A DNA stretch of 64,000 nucleotides from Halobacteriales archaeon QS_1_69_70 (lineage in GTDB: Archaea; Halobacteriota; Halobacteria; Halobacteriales; Haloarculaceae): NCBI GenBank assembly GCA_003021005.1, contig PXRI01000017.1, positions 207,948-271,947 of the forward strand, in the 5' to 3' direction. Positions within the stretch are counted from its first letter, which is position 1. Every line of letters starts with the position of its first letter. The notes under the pieces are model-generated. The model did not search any database. It worked only from the letters and a program-made list of their open reading frames with translations, and was not told the origin of the DNA. Both the position numbers and the translations under genes were made by a program. Shown here piece by piece: positions 26,929 through 35,283 of this stretch.

Positions 26929-27900
26929 TCAGAACAACGCCTTGTCGGCGTCTAGGACCGCCGCCGGCCCGCCCACCGTCCAGACCCGCGTCTCGATGCC
27001 GAGGTCGGCGATGGCTGCCTCGACGCGGTCGACGTGGTCGGCGGTCGTGTTGACGTATACCGAGGCGCCGGTGTCCGTCGAGAAGTACGCCGGGACGCCC
27101 TCCTCGCGCAGCTCGCGGACGGTCTCGAACACCTCGAGGGTTTCGGGTTGCCAGTAGACCCAGCCGGCCGGGCCTGTCATGGTGGTCGCCGCGAGCGACA
27201 GCGAGTCGTGTTCGGCGGTCTCGAAGGCTGTCTCGAAGTCGCCGGTCCGGAGGGCGTGCCGCATCGTCGCGATCTGATCGTGGACGTGGGCGAGCCGCGC
27301 GTCGAACATGTGGCTGTCGGCGGCCTCACGGTGGGCGGCCTCGGTGTGCTTGAACGCGGGGACCTCCGCGGCGACGACCCGCAACCCGTCCTCCAGCGGC
27401 GTCTCGAGCCGCTCGGCGCGGCAGTCCGCGTCGCCGAGCCCGGCGTGCAACTGCGAGAACGCGCCGGTGACCGCGCGGGCGGCCGAGGCGGACCCCCGGC
27501 GAGCGACCGTCGACATCGCCGGCCGGGAGAGCTCCAGATCGGCGGCGGCACACAGCGCGACCGCGGCCGCAGCGAAGCCCGACGAGGAGGAGCCGAACCC
27601 GATGTTCGTCGGGAAGTCGTTCACCGATTCGAGCCGGACGCGGTCATCGACACCCGCCAGCTCCCGGACGTGGTCGACGACCGCGCGGAGCCGCTCGGCG
27701 GCGCGGCCACCGACGACCTCCCCGTCGACGACGTACCGGTCGGCCTCCCGGTCGGGTTCGAAGGCGGCGGTGGTCCGCGAGTGGCTCGGCGCGGTACAGA
27801 CGGAGATGGAGTCGTGATACGGGAGGCGCAACTCCTCGTCGTGCATCCCGTGATACTTGACCAGCCCCTGGATGGGATGCGCCTTCGTGGTCGCCTTCAT
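26929..27900 (-). CDS. mvaD: Phosphomevalonate decarboxylase
   Basis: 323 residues of the GHMP kinase fold. Haloarchaea use phosphomevalonate decarboxylase plus isopentenyl phosphate kinase in their mevalonate route to isoprenoid lipids. Seen here: MKATTKAHPIQGLVKYHGM, substrate loop NDFPTNIGFGSSSSGFAAAA (the GHMP glycine/serine-rich ATP loop), RRGSASAARAVTGAFSQLHAG, and the C-terminal VPAYFSTDTGASVYV. Length and motifs match the haloarchaeal group. Monocistronic on the minus strand. Confidence 0.9.
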   Translation of the reverse strand: MKATTKAHPIQGLVKYHGMHDEELRLPYHDSISVCTAPSHSRTTAAFEPDREADRYVVDGEVVGGRAAERLRAVVDHVRELAGVDDRVRLESVNDFPTNIGFGSSSSGFAAAAVALCAAADLELSRPAMSTVARRGSASAARAVTGAFSQLHAGLGDADCRAERLETPLEDGLRVVAAEVPAFKHTEAAHREAADSHMFDARLAHVHDQIATMRHALRTGDFETAFETAEHDSLSLAATTMTGPAGWVYWQPETLEVFETVRELREEGVPAYFSTDTGASVYVNTTADHVDRVEAAIADLGIETRVWTVGGPAAVLDADKALF

Positions 27901-27957
27901 GGACGGCCCTGCGGCGGATGGCGTCTTGGCAGTTTCGACCCGGCGGCGCCGGCCGGG

Positions 27958-28326
27958 TCACGCCGTCACGCACTCGTCGACCCGCCGCTCGTACACCAGG
28001 TAATAGGAAACGGCGAGGACGCCGACCAGGGCGCCAACCCGCAGCATCAGTCGGACTATGAACGTCGAGAGGAGCGGATAGGCCTGAAAGAGTGCGTACG
28101 GACCAAGCCCGAGAACGTACACGACGCCGAGGAACAGCCACAGTCGACGGACGTCGACGTCCCGTCGGGTGACGAGCAGGTACGCGGCGACGGGCGCCCC
28201 GAAGACGGCGAGGAGCATCAAAGACCCGGAGACTGGCCCGGTAGAGACGAGGCCAAGCGTCCCCGATACGCTGGCGACGAGCGCCGCGAGGGCGAACCAG
28301 CACAGAACGTACTGTTTCAGACTCAT
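27958..28326 (-). CDS. Small integral membrane protein
   Basis: 122 residues with four predicted spans (YVLCWFALAALVASVSGTLG; GSLMLLAVFGAPVAAYLL; LWLFLGVVYVLGLGPYALF; RVGALVGVLAVSYYLVY) and short charged loops (TRRDVDVRR). ATG at 28326. No family recognised. Between mvaD and gdh on the same strand with wide gaps. Confidence 0.65.
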   Translation of the reverse strand: MSLKQYVLCWFALAALVASVSGTLGLVSTGPVSGSLMLLAVFGAPVAAYLLVTRRDVDVRRLWLFLGVVYVLGLGPYALFQAYPLLSTFIVRLMLRVGALVGVLAVSYYLVYERRVDECVTA

Positions 28327-28388
28327 CTCGTTCCTCACACTCGGCCCGCGGCGGGTCGAAACCCCCGTCCCGGCGACCCCGCCTCCAT

Positions 28389-29648
28389 CTACGGCCAGGT
28401 ACCCCCTTCCTCGTAGGCTTCCAGCACCCGCTGGATGGCGACGACGTAAGCGGCGGTCCGGAGGTTCGGGACGTCGTTGGCCTCGTAGGCATCGACCAGG
28501 CCCTCGAAAGCCTCGACGATGTGGCGCTCGAGTTCCTCGTTGACGCGCTCCTCCGGCCAGTAGAACCGCTGGCGGTTCTGGACCCACTCGAAGTACGACA
28601 CGGTGACGCCGCCGGCGTTCGCGAGGATGTCGGGGAAGACGTAGACGTCGCTTTCGGCCAGGACGTCGTCGGCGTCGGGCGTCAGCGGGCCGTTGGCGGC
28701 CTCGACGATGACGTCGGCACTCACCTCGCGGGCCAGGTCGGCGTCGATGGCGTTCTCCAGGGCCGCCGGCACCAGCAAGTCGACGTCGAGCGCCAGCAGC
28801 TCGTCGTTCGTCAGCTCCTCGGCCGCCTCCGCGTAGCCGGTGACGGCCCCGGTCCGGTTCTTGTACTCCTTGACGGCGTGGGCGTCAAGCCCGCTTTGGT
28901 CGTAGACGGCGCCGGAGGAGTCCGAGACGGCGACGACGTTCGCCCCGAGTTCGGACTCCAGGAGCTTCGCGGCGACGCTGCCGGCGTTCCCGTACCCCTG
29001 GACGGCAACGGTGGCGCCGGCGCCGTCCCGACCGAGGTAGTCGAACGCCTCCCGGGCGGTCAGCATCGTCGAACGGCCGGTCGCCTCGACCCGGCCGCGG
29101 GAGCCCCCGGAGTCGATGGCCTTCCCGGTGATGACGCCCGGCTCCGTCGTGTTCTCCAGCGTCTCGTAGGTGTCCTTGATCCAGTTCATCTCCCGCCGGC
29201 CGGTGTTGACGTCCGGCGCCGGGATGTCCGTGTCGGCACCGATGAAGGGCCGGAGCTCCGTCGCGAACGACCGCGTGATCCGCTCGAGTTCCGGGTCGGA
29301 GTACTGGATCGGGTCGATGGCGATGCCGCCCTTCCCGCCGCCGTACGGGATGTCGACGACGGCACACTTGTACACCATCCATCCCGACAGCGCCTTGACC
29401 TCCGCGCGGGTCACGCCCGGGTGGTACCGGATGCCGCCCTTGTAGGGGCCCCGGTCGCCGTTGAACTGCGACCGGTAGGCGCGGAACACCTCGAGGGAGC
29501 CGTCGTCCAGTTCGACGGTGAGGTTCGTCTCCAGGACGCGCTCGGGGTTCTTGAGCCGCACGAGGGCGTCGGCGGCGACGTCGAGGAACGCCGCGGCGTC
29601 GTCGATCTGCTCCTGCAGGCTCTCAAACGGGTTGACCTCCTCCGACAT
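28389..29648 (-). CDS. gdh: Glutamate dehydrogenase (Glu/Leu/Phe/Val family)
   Basis: 419 residues. Interconverts glutamate and 2-oxoglutarate + ammonia with NAD(P). Catalytic block [13 protein letters not shown], substrate motif [13 protein letters not shown], and Rossmann [17 protein letters not shown] are all intact. The start is set at ATG 29648 ([14 protein letters not shown]) because a TATA-like GCTTAAG on the minus strand sits about 28 nt upstream at 29673-29680, leaving no room for the longer reading. Confidence 0.95.
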   Translation of the reverse strand: MSEEVNPFESLQEQIDDAAAFLDVAADALVRLKNPERVLETNLTVELDDGSLEVFRAYRSQFNGDRGPYKGGIRYHPGVTRAEVKALSGWMVYKCAVVDIPYGGGKGGIAIDPIQYSDPELERITRSFATELRPFIGADTDIPAPDVNTGRREMNWIKDTYETLENTTEPGVITGKAIDSGGSRGRVEATGRSTMLTAREAFDYLGRDGAGATVAVQGYGNAGSVAAKLLESELGANVVAVSDSSGAVYDQSGLDAHAVKEYKNRTGAVTGYAEAAEELTNDELLALDVDLLVPAALENAIDADLAREVSADVIVEAANGPLTPDADDVLAESDVYVFPDILANAGGVTVSYFEWVQNRQRFYWPEERVNEELERHIVEAFEGLVDAYEANDVPNLRTAAYVVAIQRVLEAYEEGGTWP

Positions 29649-29757
29649 GGCGGGGACGTCGGCCAGTCGCCGCTTAAGCATGACGGCTCCTCCGACCGGG
29701 CGGGTCGGATGCGCCGGACACCGGCCCGTTCGCGGTCGCGGGGTCACTCGCGGCCGG

Positions 29758-30519
29758 TCACTCCCGACCGGCCCGGTACCGTTCCATCACCCGTTCGGCC
29801 CGGGCGACGAGCGGCGCGTCGATCATCTCGTCGTCGACGCGGAACACCCCGCGCCCGTCGGCCGCCTCGCGGCCCTCGAGTACCCGCTCGGCCCACTCCA
29901 CCGTCTCGGGGTCGGGCGTGAACGCCTCGTTGATGACATCGACCTGGGCGGGGTGGATGGCCATCTTGCCGTCGTAGCCGAGCTGGACGGCGACGCCGGT
30001 CTCCTCGGCGAGCCGGTCGGTGGCCTCGATGTCGGTGAAGACGGTGTCGATGGCGTCGACGTCGGCCGCCGCGGCCGCCAGGACGACGTGCTCGGCGTCG
30101 ACCGCCGGCGTGGCCGCGATCTCCTCGGCGCACAGTACGCCGCTGGCGGACTCACACAGCGCGATGACGGGGAGACCGGCGCCGCGTTCGGCGAGCAGGT
30201 CAGCGAGGGTGCGGACGTCGGTGGTCGACTCCGCCTTCGGCACCATCACGGCGTCGAGTCGCGGGGCCCCCTCGAGGACGGCATCGAGGTCGGCCGTCGC
30301 GGTCGAGACGTCGGCGTTGACCCGCACGCAGACCTCACACGATGGGTCGAAGGACGCGTCGGTGAGCACCGTCGTGACGTCGCGCCTGGCGTCGGCCTTC
30401 CGCTCCGGCGCCACCGCGTCCTCCAGGTCGAAGACGACGGTGTCGGCCCCCGAATCGGGCGCCTTCCGCAGCAGGTCCGGCTGGTCGCCGGGCGAGAACA
30501 GCACGCTCCTGCGGGCCAT
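29758..30519 (-). CDS. HpcH/HpaI aldolase / citrate lyase beta subunit-like enzyme
   Basis: 253 residues. [38 protein letters not shown] (metal-binding Glu/Asp), VCVRVNA and [21 protein letters not shown] are the signature of CitE/malyl-CoA lyase-type carbon-carbon lyases acting on acyl-CoA substrates. In haloarchaea such enzymes serve (methyl)malyl-CoA chemistry; which substrate is used here is not decidable. 109 nt downstream of nothing similar; gdh follows after 110 nt on the same strand. Confidence 0.87.
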   Translation of the reverse strand: MARRSVLFSPGDQPDLLRKAPDSGADTVVFDLEDAVAPERKADARRDVTTVLTDASFDPSCEVCVRVNADVSTATADLDAVLEGAPRLDAVMVPKAESTTDVRTLADLLAERGAGLPVIALCESASGVLCAEEIAATPAVDAEHVVLAAAAADVDAIDTVFTDIEATDRLAEETGVAVQLGYDGKMAIHPAQVDVINEAFTPDPETVEWAERVLEGREAADGRGVFRVDDEMIDAPLVARAERVMERYRAGRE

Positions 30520-30675
30520 GGCTGGATCAAGCGGGGGCCGCCCCTTAAGCGCCGATGGTCCATCCCGGGCCGACGGCGGTGCCGGGTCCCGGTGGTTGCC
30601 GGCGGACTCGCCGAGGCCGGCCCCTCTGATTCCGACGGTGAACGACTCCCGAACGACGGGCACTCTTCGTGACGG

Positions 30676-30683
30676 TATGTTTA
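30676..30683 (+). promoter_or_regulatory. TATA-like box before the membrane protein gene
   Basis: ATGTTTAT about 27-30 nt ahead of the ATG at 30710, within a short AT-rich patch. Spacing fits a leaderless transcript, and no other start codon is better placed. Confidence 0.4.
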
Positions 30684-30709
30684 TTGGAGGAGGATGTGTA
30701 TTCTATGTC

Positions 30710-31132
30710 ATGCGTTTGACCCTCCGTGGCGGTCGGGGGATCCTCGCCGCGATGGTCCTCCTCGTCGTCCTCGTCGAGTTCTCGAGCCTCCCGCTACCGT
30801 ATCCGGCTAACCCCACCGTCGGATCGGTGCCGGTCGACCCGGAACTCCTCGTCCCGGCACTCCTGGGGCTGGTCGCGGTCGTCGGGGCGCTCCGCGACGG
30901 GATCGGTGTGGGGTCGATCGCAACGGGCCTCCTCGGCGTGGTGACGCTGTGGGTCGCCACGACGAGTCTGTACGAGACCGCCGCAAGCCAGGGCGGCGGT
31001 ATCGCCTGGGGGGCGTTCTTCACGCTCATCTGTGGCGGCGTCCTGGCCGTCACCGTGCTCGTCCGGCAGGCGATGCGCCGGACCGGTGAACCGGGTGTCC
31101 TCGACCGTCTACGGACCCAGCTCGGCGAATGA
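30710..31132 (+). CDS. Integral membrane protein, four spans
   Basis: 140 residues. Spans: ILAAMVLLVVLVEFSSLPL, LLVPALLGLVAVVGALRD, GSIATGLLGVVTLWVATTSL and GAFFTLICGGVLAVTVLV, ending in a basic tail (RQAMRRTGEPG). No family recognised. A TATA-like box is placed for a leaderless start. The 245 nt after it hold no gene that I accept. Confidence 0.65.
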   Translation: MRLTLRGGRGILAAMVLLVVLVEFSSLPLPYPANPTVGSVPVDPELLVPALLGLVAVVGALRDGIGVGSIATGLLGVVTLWVATTSLYETAASQGGGIAWGAFFTLICGGVLAVTVLVRQAMRRTGEPGVLDRLRTQLGE

Positions 31133-31377
31133 AGCGCCCCAAGGTGGGACATCGTTTCCGGCGGTGAGCCACCGCTAGAGGGCGCGGGCGTGCTGTCCAG
31201 CCGCCCAGCGCCGGCACCCGGGTCGGAGCCGACCGAGGCTGTGGCTATCCCGGCTGGTCTCGCCGGGATCCCCGGGGGACGGTGATTACAGCCCAGCGCC
31301 CATCCGGCAATTAGGCGCCGACGGGCCCCGCCGTGGACCTCGCCGGAGGTCCGTGAACGGGGCCCGGCCGGTGGTCG

Positions 31378-32310
31378 CTATCGCCGGGCGAGCAGGGCCG
31401 CGGCCAGGAAGGCCACGGCGGCGACGACGAGGCCCGGCCCCGCCCCGTCGTCGTCGGTGCCTTCCGCGGCGTCGCCGGCACCCGTCTCGTTCCCGGGGCT
31501 GTCCTCGCCGACGTCGGTGGACTGCGTTCCGTTCGTGGTGGCCTGCGTCGCCGTCCCAGCGTCCTGCCCGTCGTCGTCCGTATCCGGCGCGTCCGTGGGG
31601 TCGCCGTCACGGTCGGTCCCGGTTTGGGCTCCGGACGGCTCGGCATCGTCCTCAGTGGGCGTCGCGGTATCCTCCTCGCTATCAGTCGGGGTCGCCGTCT
31701 CGCCGTCGTCAGTGTCGGTCGGTGTCTCGTCGGTCGGGGTCGTCGTCTCGCCGTCGTCGGTCGCGGTCGCCGTCTCGCCGTCGTCGGTCGGGGTGGTCGA
31801 AGAGCCGTCCTCGGCGATGGAGAGTGTGCCAGTGGACCGCGTACCGTCGGACTGGGGGTTGACCACGAACACGATCTCGTACTCCCCGGCGGAGGGGTTG
31901 GTCGCGTCGGAGTACGAGATGACGACGTGGTCGCCCTCGTGGAGGACGTAGCTCCCGCCGAGGCGGACGTTCAGCGTCTCGCCGTTGTTGGAGGCGCTGA
32001 CGCCGTTGACGTCGTCGGTCACGTCCGTGGCCCCGCCGTCGGCCCGGTCGATGTACATCGTTTCGACGTCGCTCTCGTCGACGTTCGAGACGTCTCCGTT
32101 CCGGTCGGTGGCCTGGTAGTCGACGTCCAGCCCCGAAAGCGAACTGTCGTCGAGGTCGGGGCCGACGGCCGCCCGCACCGTGTGCGTCGAGTCGGCGTCG
32201 GCTTCCGCCGGGTCGGCGGTGATCGAACCGGCCGTGGCGGCGATGGGGGCTGCGAGGACGGCAACCGCTGCAGCCGTCATCACGATCACTACCGTCGGGT
32301 TCCGTCTCAT
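31378..32310 (-). CDS. Cell-surface glycoprotein with Thr-rich stalk and archaeosortase-type C-terminal anchor
   Basis: 310 residues. Signal peptide MTAAAVAVLAAPIAATAGS, then a 140-residue beta-rich domain (LNVRLGGSYVLHEGDHVVIS), then about 120 residues of Thr/Asp/Gly/Glu repeats (DDGETATPTD variants), a likely O-glycosylated spacer, and a final GPGLVVAAVAFLAAALLARR: a PGF-CTERM-like tripartite anchor. Expected to be exported, trimmed by archaeosortase and lipid-anchored. The repeat part varies TPTDD/ATATDD, typical of slippage-prone stalks. Confidence 0.8.
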   Translation of the reverse strand: MRRNPTVVIVMTAAAVAVLAAPIAATAGSITADPAEADADSTHTVRAAVGPDLDDSSLSGLDVDYQATDRNGDVSNVDESDVETMYIDRADGGATDVTDDVNGVSASNNGETLNVRLGGSYVLHEGDHVVISYSDATNPSAGEYEIVFVVNPQSDGTRSTGTLSIAEDGSSTTPTDDGETATATDDGETTTPTDETPTDTDDGETATPTDSEEDTATPTEDDAEPSGAQTGTDRDGDPTDAPDTDDDGQDAGTATQATTNGTQSTDVGEDSPGNETGAGDAAEGTDDDGAGPGLVVAAVAFLAAALLARR

Positions 32311-32466
32311 GGCGCGTGGGTGGGTCCGGTGCCGGCGGACGCCCGCCGACGGGGCGCGGAATTATTCTACGTTTTGTGGTCCTGTCGTCAAATGCGTTCC
32401 GGCCGTGCGTCGGCCAGCTGTTCGCCGTCCGGTACCGTTTTGCTCCCGACGGCCGAGGCGGCTGCT

Positions 32467-32931
32467 ATGCCCGGACGTTATTACGAGGAGTTCGAGGTCG
32501 GCGAGACCCTCGAACACGACAAGCGGCGGACGGTCAGCGAGGCCGACAACCAGCAGTTCTGCGACATGACCATGAACCAGCAGCCGCTACACCTCGACGC
32601 GGACTTCGCCGCCGACTCGCAGTTCGGCGAGCGCCTCGTCAACGGCCTCTACACGATGAGTCTCGCCGTCGGTCTCACCATCCCGGACACGACGGACGGC
32701 ACCATCGTGGCGAACCTCTCGTACGACGACGTCGAACACCCGAACCCGGTGTTCCACGGCGACACCATCTACGCGCAAACGACGGTCACCGACAAGCGGG
32801 AGACCTCCGACGGCGAGCGCGGCGTCGTGACGATGCGCGTCGAGGCCTTCAAGATGGAACCGGACGGCGAGGACGACACGCTGGTCTGTGAACTCGAACG
32901 GACGGCACTCTCGCTGAAGAAATCGGAGTGA
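32467..32931 (+). CDS. MaoC-family (R)-specific enoyl-CoA hydratase-like protein
   Basis: 154 residues, one hot-dog domain. GRYYEEFEVGETLEHDKRRT, then the catalytic segment with D-x-x-x-x-H-like MNQQPLHLDADFA, RLVNGLYTMSLAVGL, and HPNPVFHGDTIYAQTTV. Hydrates or dehydrates acyl-CoA substrates. Possible partners in this window are the CitE-like lyase (29.8 kb), acyl-CoA dehydrogenase (41.2 kb) and hydroxyacyl-CoA dehydrogenase (39.1 kb), though none is adjacent. Confidence 0.85.
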   Translation: MPGRYYEEFEVGETLEHDKRRTVSEADNQQFCDMTMNQQPLHLDADFAADSQFGERLVNGLYTMSLAVGLTIPDTTDGTIVANLSYDDVEHPNPVFHGDTIYAQTTVTDKRETSDGERGVVTMRVEAFKMEPDGEDDTLVCELERTALSLKKSE

Positions 32932-33077
32932 CCAACTGGGTCCGGGTCACTCGGGGACCAGCGGCGCGACCGGCACATCGTCTCCCGCTGTCGCCGTGGC
33001 CGTCCGGGCGGCCGCGGTGTTATCACGGCCGGAAAACCTCCGGCAGAGATAAGTCGGTTGCACGGGAGCGATAGACA

Positions 33078-35219
33078 ATGCCCACCCGGACTACCGAGGA
33101 CGACCGCTCGACCGACGACCCGGACTCGTCACCGGAGCGCCGGTCGGTCCGGGTCCTCCTCGTCGAGGACGCGGTCGACGTCGCGGAGGTGACCGCCGAG
33201 TACCTCGAGCGGGCGGCGGAGGAACTCTCCGTCGCCGTCGCGGGCGACGCCCTGACGGGGCTGGACCGCCTCGAAGAGGAGCGGTTCGACTGCGTGGTCT
33301 CCGACCACGAGATGCCGGGCATGGACGGCCTCGAGTTCCTCGGCGTCGTCCGCGAACGCCGCCCGGAACTCCCCTTTGTCCTCCTCACCGGCAAGGGAAG
33401 CGAGGACCTGGCCAGCAAGGCCATCTCCGCCGGCGTCACCGACTACGTCCAGAAACGGTCGGGCGCCGACCACTACGAACTCCTGGCCCAAAGGCTCCGG
33501 TCGGCCGTCGCCAAGCGACGCGCCGAACGGGAGGTCTCGGCGCTCGACCGGATCAACCGGACGATACGGCAGACGACCCAGCAGGTCCTCGAGGCGGACT
33601 CGAGGGCCGAAATCGAGCGAACCGTCTGTGAGACGCTGGCCGACGACGACCCCTACCAGTTCGCCTGGATCGGGACCGTCGAGGACGACCGGGTCGAACC
33701 ATCTACGTGGGCCGGCGACGACGCCGACGACTTCGCGGACGGGACGATACCGACGGGCGGGGGCAGCACGGAGCGTGGACCCACAGCCCGGGCCGCTCGC
33801 ACCGGCGAACCCCAGGCGGTCCAGAATCTCGGCGACGCGACGGACGTCGAGGCCAGGCGAGAGTCGGCCGACGACCGCGGCTACGCCGCCAGCGCGTCCG
33901 TCCCGCTGGAGTTCGAGGGTACCGGGTACGGCCTCCTCACCGTGTACACCGACCGCCCGAACGCCTTCGACGACCGGGAGCTGGACGTGCTCACGGAACT
34001 CGGCGAGACCGTCGCCCACGGTATCCACCGGGCCGCGCTGACCGAACGGCTCGAACGGCAGTACGAGACGCTGTTCGAGGAGTCGCCGATGATGGCCGTG
34101 ACCACCCGGATGACGCCGGACGGCCCGGTGGTCGAAAATTGCAACCGGCGGTTCCTCCAGCGACTCGGTTTCGATCGCTCGACGGTCGTCGGCCAGCCAC
34201 TCGAGCGGTTCTACACCGCGGACTCCGCACAGAAACTCTTAGACGAAGGCGGATACGAACGCGCACTCGACGACGAGTTCACCCGCGAGCAGCGGACGCT
34301 TCTGACCGCCGACGGCGAGTCCGTCGAGACCCTGCTCCGTGCGGTGCCGCGCGAGGCCGAGACCGGCGACTCCGCCGGGACCTTCGCACTGTACGTCGAC
34401 ATCTCCGAACGCAAGCGACTCGAACGGGAGAACGAGCGTCTCGACAAGTTCGTAAGCGTCGTCAGCCACGACCTCCGCAATCCCCTGATGGTTATCGAGG
34501 GCCACGCCGAACTGGTCAGAAAGCAGCACGGAAACGAGGACGCCGAGGCCATCCTGGAGGCCACCGACCGGATGGAGGAACTCCTCGAGGACCTCCTGAC
34601 GCTCGCCCGCCAGGGCGAGGCCGTCCGCGAAACCGACAGCCTCCTTCTGGGGAAACTCGCCCGCAACTGCTGGGGGAACGTCGACACCGGCGGGGCGAGC
34701 CTCGAGGTCACCGACGAACTGTTCGTCGAGGCCGAGGCGTCCCGCCTCCAGCAGTTGCTCGAGAACCTCATCGCGAACGCCGTGGAACACGGTTCCACGA
34801 GCCCTGCCTCTCGGCAGGACGCCGTCGAGCATGGCTCGACGAGCCCTGACTCGCAAGCTCGTCAGGACGCCGTGGAACACGGTTCCACGAGCCCTGGTTC
34901 GCAGGCTCACCGGGACGCCGTCGACCACGGTGCCGACTCGTCGGACGACGCGGCCGCCGGGGACGGACTCACGATACGCGTCGGCGCCCTCGAGGAAGGC
35001 TTCTACGTTGCCGACGACGGCGCCGGCATTCCCTCCGACGAACGTGACCGGATCTTCGAGACCGGCTACTCGACGGACGACGAGAGCACCGGGTTCGGCC
35101 TGTCGATCGTGGCCGAGATCGCCGAGGCCCACGCGTGGGCGGTCGAAGCGACCGAGAGCGACGACGGGGGCGCTCGATTCGAGTTCCACGGCGTCGAGAC
35201 GACGCGGGTCGACGGCTGA
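33078..35219 (+). CDS. Hybrid sensor histidine kinase: receiver-GAF-PAS-HisKA-HATPase
   Basis: 713 residues, no membrane span, so cytoplasmic. Receiver domain residues 24-140 with phospho-acceptor Asp76 (SDHEMPGMDGLEF) and DYVQKRSG lysine region; GAF about 160-320; PAS about 330-450 (QYETLFEESPMMAVTTRM); HisKA with His near 463 (VVSHDLRNPLMVIEGH); HATPase with N box NLIANAVEHG near 560, G1 box DDGAGIP and G2 GFGLSI. Between N and G1 boxes about 50 residues are inserted: three near copies of DAVEHGSTSP, each echoing the N box, encoded by hairpin-forming DNA at 34781-34930. The insertion falls in the ATP-lid side and may alter kinase activity. Confidence 0.92.
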   Translation: MPTRTTEDDRSTDDPDSSPERRSVRVLLVEDAVDVAEVTAEYLERAAEELSVAVAGDALTGLDRLEEERFDCVVSDHEMPGMDGLEFLGVVRERRPELPFVLLTGKGSEDLASKAISAGVTDYVQKRSGADHYELLAQRLRSAVAKRRAEREVSALDRINRTIRQTTQQVLEADSRAEIERTVCETLADDDPYQFAWIGTVEDDRVEPSTWAGDDADDFADGTIPTGGGSTERGPTARAARTGEPQAVQNLGDATDVEARRESADDRGYAASASVPLEFEGTGYGLLTVYTDRPNAFDDRELDVLTELGETVAHGIHRAALTERLERQYETLFEESPMMAVTTRMTPDGPVVENCNRRFLQRLGFDRSTVVGQPLERFYTADSAQKLLDEGGYERALDDEFTREQRTLLTADGESVETLLRAVPREAETGDSAGTFALYVDISERKRLERENERLDKFVSVVSHDLRNPLMVIEGHAELVRKQHGNEDAEAILEATDRMEELLEDLLTLARQGEAVRETDSLLLGKLARNCWGNVDTGGASLEVTDELFVEAEASRLQQLLENLIANAVEHGSTSPASRQDAVEHGSTSPDSQARQDAVEHGSTSPGSQAHRDAVDHGADSSDDAAAGDGLTIRVGALEEGFYVADDGAGIPSDERDRIFETGYSTDDESTGFGLSIVAEIAEAHAWAVEATESDDGGARFEFHGVETTRVDG
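34781..34930 (+). repeat. In-gene tandem hairpin repeats encoding DAVEHGSTSP units
   Basis: Units start near 34781, 34823 and 34871 (42 and 48 bp apart). Each has a short palindrome with a 3-nt loop (GTGGAAC-ACG-GTTCCAC at 34782-34798 and again at 34872-34888; GTCGAGC-ATG-GCTCGAC at 34824-34840), alternating with a second hairpin (CCTGCC-TCTC-GGCAGG at 34803-34818; CCTGAC/GTCAGG at 34845-34866). The palindromes differ in sequence yet keep pairing and keep the amino acids close. Confidence 0.85.
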
Positions 35220-35283
35220 CCGGCCCCGGCCGGCTACCAGTACAGCGAGAGCGTCCGTGACCGTTGCTTCGACGGGAACGACC

